This document shows positions 5,713 through 8,951 of a stretch of 8,951 nucleotides of DNA, one piece after another; within the stretch, counting starts at the first letter, position 1; each line of letters begins with the position of its first letter. Both the position numbers and the translations under genes were made by a program. Under the pieces are notes generated by a model, which saw nothing but the letters and a program-made list of their open reading frames with translations, was not told the DNA's origin and did not search any database. Source of the DNA: Propionibacteriaceae bacterium (GTDB taxonomy: Bacteria; Actinomycetota; Actinomycetes; Propionibacteriales; Propionibacteriaceae); contig JAKDIK010000093.1 of NCBI GenBank assembly GCA_030450535.1, positions 1-8,951 on the forward strand. Direction: 5' to 3'.

Positions 5713-7062
5713 GTGCCGCGCCGAGTGGTTCTCGACGTGGCCGATCCGCAGCGCCCAGACCACCGAGAGGGCCGCCGTGACGGTGAGCAGGGCCGCGATC
5801 GCGCCGAAGGTGAGGGCGGTGTCGCCGCGCGGGCCGAGGGTGGCGAACAGGGTGCCCGCGAGGCCAGCGAGCAGGGCGTTGCCGAGCATCTCCCCGACCT
5901 GCAGCGAGCTCGTGTTGCGGCCAAGTTCGGCCACCCCCGAGAGCTGCATGACGACCAGCGACGTGGACGCCGTCGCCAGGCCCATGCCGAAGCCGCAGAC
6001 GGTGAACCCCGCGACGGGCAGCCACAGGCCGGTCGCGGGCAGGGCGGCCCCGGTGGTGACGACCGCAAGCCCGGCGGTCACGCAGCCGGCGCCCAGCACG
6101 ATGATCCGGTCGCGGGAGAGCAGCAGCCAGGGCCGGGCCTGCAGCCACGATCCGGCAAGCCAGCCCGCCGACGCGATCGTGATGGACGCCCCCGCCGCCA
6201 GCAGCGAGGCGCCGCGCTGGGTCAGCATGAGCGGCAGGAACGCCTGCATCCCCATGAACGAGCCGGCGGTCACGAGCCGTGCCATGACCGTGCTGCTGAG
6301 GCCCGCGCCGAAGGGTGTGAAGCCGCGCGGCATGAGGCGTCGCACCCACGCGCCCAGGAGCACCAGCCCACCGAAGGCCCAGGCGAGCGAGAGCGGCTCG
6401 ATGCGCTGCCCCGCCGCCTGGAGCATCGCGATGCCGAGAGCAACGGCGAGCGCGGCGTGGACGGGGACGTGATCGCCGTCGCTGGCCTCGCCGTGGTCGG
6501 GAAGGCCGTGGAGCCCTGGAAGCAGGAACACTGCGCCGAGGCCCAGGAACGGCAGCACCGACCAGAACACCCAGTGCCACGACAGGTGCTCGCTCAGCCA
6601 GGCGGCGATCGCCGGCCCGACGAAGGACGGCAGCATCCAGCACGCCGAGAACCACGTCATGACGCGAGCGCGGTCGACCGGTGAGTAGGCGCGTCCGGTG
6701 ACGACCATGAGCGTCAGGCTGATGCCACCGGCGCCCAGACCCTGGACGGCGCGTCCGATCAGCAGGACGACCATGCTCGGTGCCAGCGCCGCGATCACCA
6801 CCCCCGTGGCGAACAGCGCCAGCCCCAGCGTGAACGGCTGCCGCGGACCCCGGGTGTCGCACCAGCGGCCGGCAACGGCGATGGCGACGATCTGGGGGAT
6901 CATGACGGCCGTGAACGCCCACGCGTAGAGATGCAGATCGCCGAGGTCCGCGGCGGCCGCGGGCATGGCGGTCAGCACCGCCTGGGTCTCGAAGGCGACC
7001 GCGAGCACGCAGAGCAGCAGACCAGCCGTCATGAGTCGATGGGAGGTGGGCACGTGTGGCAT
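5710..7062 (-). CDS. MFS transporter, probable drug/metabolite efflux
   Basis: This is a major facilitator superfamily membrane protein of 450 residues, probably a proton-coupled exporter. I count about 14 hydrophobic segments (for example 12-31, 47-65, 78-96, 98-119, 139-156, 166-182, 202-218, 224-241, 259-279, 287-305, 320-338, 346-371, 391-410, 415-436), which suggests the 14-helix DHA2 group, although 12 is not excluded. Motif A is AGRWCDTRGPRQP (64-76), motif B is RAVQGLGAGG (104-113), and GPAIAAWL (149-156) sits where exporters carry motif C. Helix 1 contains FETQAVLTAMPAAAADL, the helix-1 motif common in actinobacterial relatives. The ATG at 7062 is preceded directly by GGTGGA; ATG 7032 is an alternative start without a ribosome site. 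It is divergent from the DUF3039 gene and followed by the MarR gene. The substrate is unknown. Confidence 0.9.
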   Translation of the reverse strand: MPHVPTSHRLMTAGLLLCVLAVAFETQAVLTAMPAAAADLGDLHLYAWAFTAVMIPQIVAIAVAGRWCDTRGPRQPFTLGLALFATGVVIAALAPSMVVLLIGRAVQGLGAGGISLTLMVVTGRAYSPVDRARVMTWFSACWMLPSFVGPAIAAWLSEHLSWHWVFWSVLPFLGLGAVFLLPGLHGLPDHGEASDGDHVPVHAALAVALGIAMLQAAGQRIEPLSLAWAFGGLVLLGAWVRRLMPRGFTPFGAGLSSTVMARLVTAGSFMGMQAFLPLMLTQRGASLLAAGASITIASAGWLAGSWLQARPWLLLSRDRIIVLGAGCVTAGLAVVTTGAALPATGLWLPVAGFTVCGFGMGLATASTSLVVMQLSGVAELGRNTSSLQVGEMLGNALLAGLAGTLFATLGPRGDTALTFGAIAALLTVTAALSVVWALRIGHVENHSARH

Positions 7063-7071
7063 TCCACCACG
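7053..7071. promoter_or_regulatory. Imperfect palindrome over the MFS start, possible operator
   Basis: CGTGTGGCATTCCACCACG reads CGTG-TGG-CATT-CCA-C-CACG: two half-sites around the MFS start codon, with one extra C in the right half. Its position at the translation start and in the 32-bp divergent region would suit binding by the MarR protein encoded downstream. MarR operators are usually palindromes of about this size. This is inference from position and symmetry alone. Confidence 0.3.
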
Positions 7072-7077
7072 GCGATG

Positions 7078-7094
7078 TGTCTAGGATGAAACGC
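7078..7094. promoter_or_regulatory. DUF3039 -10 box, leaderless; overlapping opposite -10
   Basis: On the plus strand TAGGAT (7082-7087) is followed by seven bases (GAAACGC) and the ATG at 7095, the same arrangement as before pncB and malQ. On the minus strand TAGACA (7078-7083), sharing the CTAG core, could be a poorer -10 for the MFS gene with a leader of a few bases. Two opposing promoters built on one CTAG would compete for polymerase. The plus-strand site is the better supported of the two. Confidence 0.5.
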
Positions 7095-7367
7095 ATGACT
7101 CAGCTCACGCCGGCGCCCGGGTCGCAGACGATCGTCGAGGAGCGCACCGACTTCCGCCTCGACGAGGGCGATCACGAACGGTTCAGTCACTACGTGGCCA
7201 AGAACCGTCTCACCGAGGCGATGGTGATGGGGACCCCCGTGGTCGCGTTGTGCGGCAAGGTGTGGGTGCCGAGCCGCAACCCCGACCGGTTCCCGGTGTG
7301 CCCGGAGTGCAAGGAGATCTGGCAGACCCTCAACCCCGGTGAGGGCGGCGGCGGGGACGACCAGTGA
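7095..7367 (+). CDS. DUF3039 domain-containing protein
   Basis: This small 90-residue actinobacterial protein has no known function. It has a variable N-terminus, then DEGDHERFSHYVAKNRLTEA (23-42), then the family core MGTPVVALCGKVWVPS (45-60) and FPVCPECKEIW (66-76). Cys53, Cys69 and Cys72 in a CGK...CPEC arrangement, with His27 or His32 nearby, suggest a bound zinc ion. No membrane segment or signal peptide is present. The ATG at 7095 was chosen because a -10 box lies seven bases upstream; ATG 7086 (three codons longer) and ATG 7056 are in frame but fall inside or before that box. The gene starts a three-gene operon and overlaps the next start by four bases (GTGA at 7364-7367). Confidence 0.88.
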   Translation: MTQLTPAPGSQTIVEERTDFRLDEGDHERFSHYVAKNRLTEAMVMGTPVVALCGKVWVPSRNPDRFPVCPECKEIWQTLNPGEGGGGDDQ

Positions 7368-7864
7368 GCCACACCCTGGTGGTCATGCGGCACGCCAAGT
7401 CGTCGTGGAAGACCAACGATGCCGACCTGAACCGGCCGCTGTCGGGACGCGGGACGCGCGACGCCGTCGTCGCCGGGCAGCGCCTCGCCGGGACACGGTT
7501 CGACCTCGTGCTGATCTCGCCGGCCGCGCGCACCCGGCAGACGTGGGACTGCCTCACCATGGCTGGGGTTTCCGCAGGCGAGGTGCGGATCGAGGACGAC
7601 CTGTACCACGCGTGGACGCCGCAGGTGATCGACGTGCTCGCCGGCGTGCCGGCCCAGACGCAGAAGGTGCTCCTCATCGGCCACGAGCCGACGGTGAGCG
7701 ATCTGGTGCTCACGCTGGCGTCCGACACCACGACGCCGGACGCCCTGCGTATCAACCAGAAGTTTCCGACCAGCGGCATCGCGGTTTTGTCGCTGGAGGG
7801 CGAGTGGGAGGCTTTGGCCGCCGACGGGGCCGAACTCGCCGCCTTCGAGGTGCCCCGGGGATGA
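7364..7864 (+). CDS. SixA-like histidine phosphatase
   Basis: This 166-residue enzyme is a small member of the histidine phosphatase (phosphoglycerate mutase-like) superfamily. SixA of E. coli removes phosphate from histidine in phosphorelay or PTS proteins; the target of this one is not known. It opens with LVVMRHAKSSW, containing the Arg9-His10 pair where His10 is the residue phosphorylated in catalysis. It continues with DLNRPLSGRG (21-30), ISPAARTRQTW (51-61) with Arg56, and LIGHEPT (104-110) with the second catalytic His107; Glu77-Asp79 before LYHAW are candidate proton donors. No signal peptide is present, so it is cytoplasmic. The start is GTG 7364, overlapping the DUF3039 stop, and its TGA overlaps the next ATG (ATGA at 7861-7864), so translation of the three genes is coupled. 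Confidence 0.92.
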   Translation: MSHTLVVMRHAKSSWKTNDADLNRPLSGRGTRDAVVAGQRLAGTRFDLVLISPAARTRQTWDCLTMAGVSAGEVRIEDDLYHAWTPQVIDVLAGVPAQTQKVLLIGHEPTVSDLVLTLASDTTTPDALRINQKFPTSGIAVLSLEGEWEALAADGAELAAFEVPRG

Positions 7865-8466
7865 ACCCGATCGAGATCGTCGGCTACCTCGCCTCTGCGC
7901 TCATCGTCTTGTCGCTGGCGATGCGTTCGGTGGTGCGGCTGCGGACGGTCTCGCTGCTCGGCTCGATCGTGTTCGTCATCTACGGCGTCGCGATCAGTGC
8001 CTACCCGGTGATCCTCGCGAACGGGGCGATCGCCCTGATCAACGTCTGGTACCTGCGGCGCGAGTTCGCGGCGTCCACCCCGATCGCGGCGGTGCCCATC
8101 GAGGCGGAGGCGCCCTTCCTGCGCGACTTCCTGGACGCCAACGCCATCGAGATCACCAACAGCCAGCCCGACTACCACCCCTCGCCTCGTGACTCCTTCG
8201 TGCGCCTGCTCACCCGCGACGGCCTGCCCGCCGGGGTGTTCATGGCCGAGCCAGCCGGCAAGGAATTGCAGGTGAAGCTCGACTATGTCACCCCGGCGTT
8301 CCGGGATTCCCGGATCGCGCGCTGGCTGTTCGGCGCCGGCAAGGCGACGTTCACCGAACAGGGGTACGAGCGCCTCGTCGCCAACGCGCACACCACCGTG
8401 CACCGCAACTATTTGGAGATGGTCGGCTTCCACCGCGAGGGTGGCGTCTACGTGCTGGATCTCTGA
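7861..8466 (+). CDS. YgjV-like membrane protein with GNAT-like domain
   Basis: This 201-residue protein has two parts. Residues 5-66 hold three short hydrophobic segments (about 4-21, 30-46 and 49-66) ending in NVWYLRREF, resembling the YgjV family of inner membrane proteins. Residues 82-201 look like a GNAT acetyltransferase fold: RDFLDANAIEI, a strand region VRLLTRDGLPAGVFMAEP, then LQVKLDYVTPAFRDSRIARWL (136-156), and a C-terminal HRNYLEMVGFHREGGVYVLDL typical of the last GNAT helix and strands. The acetyl-CoA loop, normally (Q/R)xxGx(G/A), reads RDSRIA, with Arg in place of the central Gly, so activity is doubtful. Neither half has an assigned function here. Start ATG 7861 overlaps the SixA-like stop by four bases; GAGG about ten bases upstream may be its ribosome site. 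Confidence 0.75.
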   Translation: MNPIEIVGYLASALIVLSLAMRSVVRLRTVSLLGSIVFVIYGVAISAYPVILANGAIALINVWYLRREFAASTPIAAVPIEAEAPFLRDFLDANAIEITNSQPDYHPSPRDSFVRLLTRDGLPAGVFMAEPAGKELQVKLDYVTPAFRDSRIARWLFGAGKATFTEQGYERLVANAHTTVHRNYLEMVGFHREGGVYVLDL

Positions 8467-8516
8467 CGGTCCGAGCCCTGCTGGGGGTCGCGACGCTCAG
8501 GCCAGGGGAGGCCGCC
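8467..8516. other. Convergent intergenic gap, no clear terminator
   Basis: Fifty bases separate the converging YgjV/GNAT and ahcY genes. GGCC-AGGGGA-GGCC can form a four-base stem, GAGGC-C-GCCTC (8508-8518) is symmetric across the ahcY stop, and GTCGCGAC (8487-8494) is a palindrome. None has the stem length or T-run of a standard terminator. Confidence 0.4.

Positions 8517-8951
<435 letters not shown>

Noticed and set aside
5602..6684. 360-residue plus-strand ORF opposite the MarR and MFS genes
   Set aside because: Low-complexity Arg/Gly/Glu-rich shadow without motifs.
5690..7096. 468-residue minus-strand ORF overlapping the MFS gene in another frame
   Set aside because: Arg/Pro/His-rich with no membrane segments, while the frame at 5710-7062 gives a proper multi-helix transporter with MFS motifs.

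Overview
The window comes from a high-GC actinobacterium. The evidence is the heavy GC bias at third codon positions, the Mycobacterium-like ClpS and PncA sequences, the presence of the actinobacterial families DUF2017 and DUF3039, the frequent GTG starts, and several genes whose -10 box sits exactly where a leaderless mRNA would need it. A propionibacterial relative is plausible, but the sequence alone does not settle the genus.

Layout. Positions 1-99 are a homopolymer-rich stretch with no gene, possibly a contig end. Positions 100-956 (minus) hold clpS followed by a DUF2017 gene, coupled by a GTGA overlap. Divergent from clpS, across only 39 bp, positions 996-2907 (plus) hold pncB and pncA, a two-gene nicotinamide salvage unit. 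A short stretch with a 28-codon ORF and a hairpin separates pncA from the convergent malQ (3002-5146, minus). Upstream of malQ on the same strand lie a MarR-family regulator (5181-5669) and an MFS transporter (5710-7062). The transporter is divergent from a three-gene plus-strand operon (7095-8466): DUF3039 protein, SixA-like histidine phosphatase, and a YgjV-like membrane segment fused to a GNAT-like domain. Its genes overlap by 4 bp at both junctions. The window ends in the C-terminal part of ahcY on the minus strand (8517-8951, cut by the window edge).

How the genes work together. PncA deamidates nicotinamide to nicotinate, and PncB converts nicotinate to nicotinate mononucleotide for NAD synthesis. 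ClpS feeds N-degron substrates to a Clp protease, and the DUF2017 partner has no known activity. MarR and MFS form a typical efflux-plus-regulator pair. MalQ is a housekeeping enzyme of maltodextrin and glycogen metabolism. AhcY clears S-adenosylhomocysteine. Nothing here looks like a mobile element, CRISPR array, phage or defence island.

The most notable points are a repeated TAGG(C/A)T-N7-ATG arrangement in front of three unrelated genes (pncB, malQ, DUF3039), indicating leaderless transcription; the membrane-GNAT fusion with an altered acetyl-CoA loop; and its tight coupling to a SixA-type phosphatase and a small Cys-rich protein.
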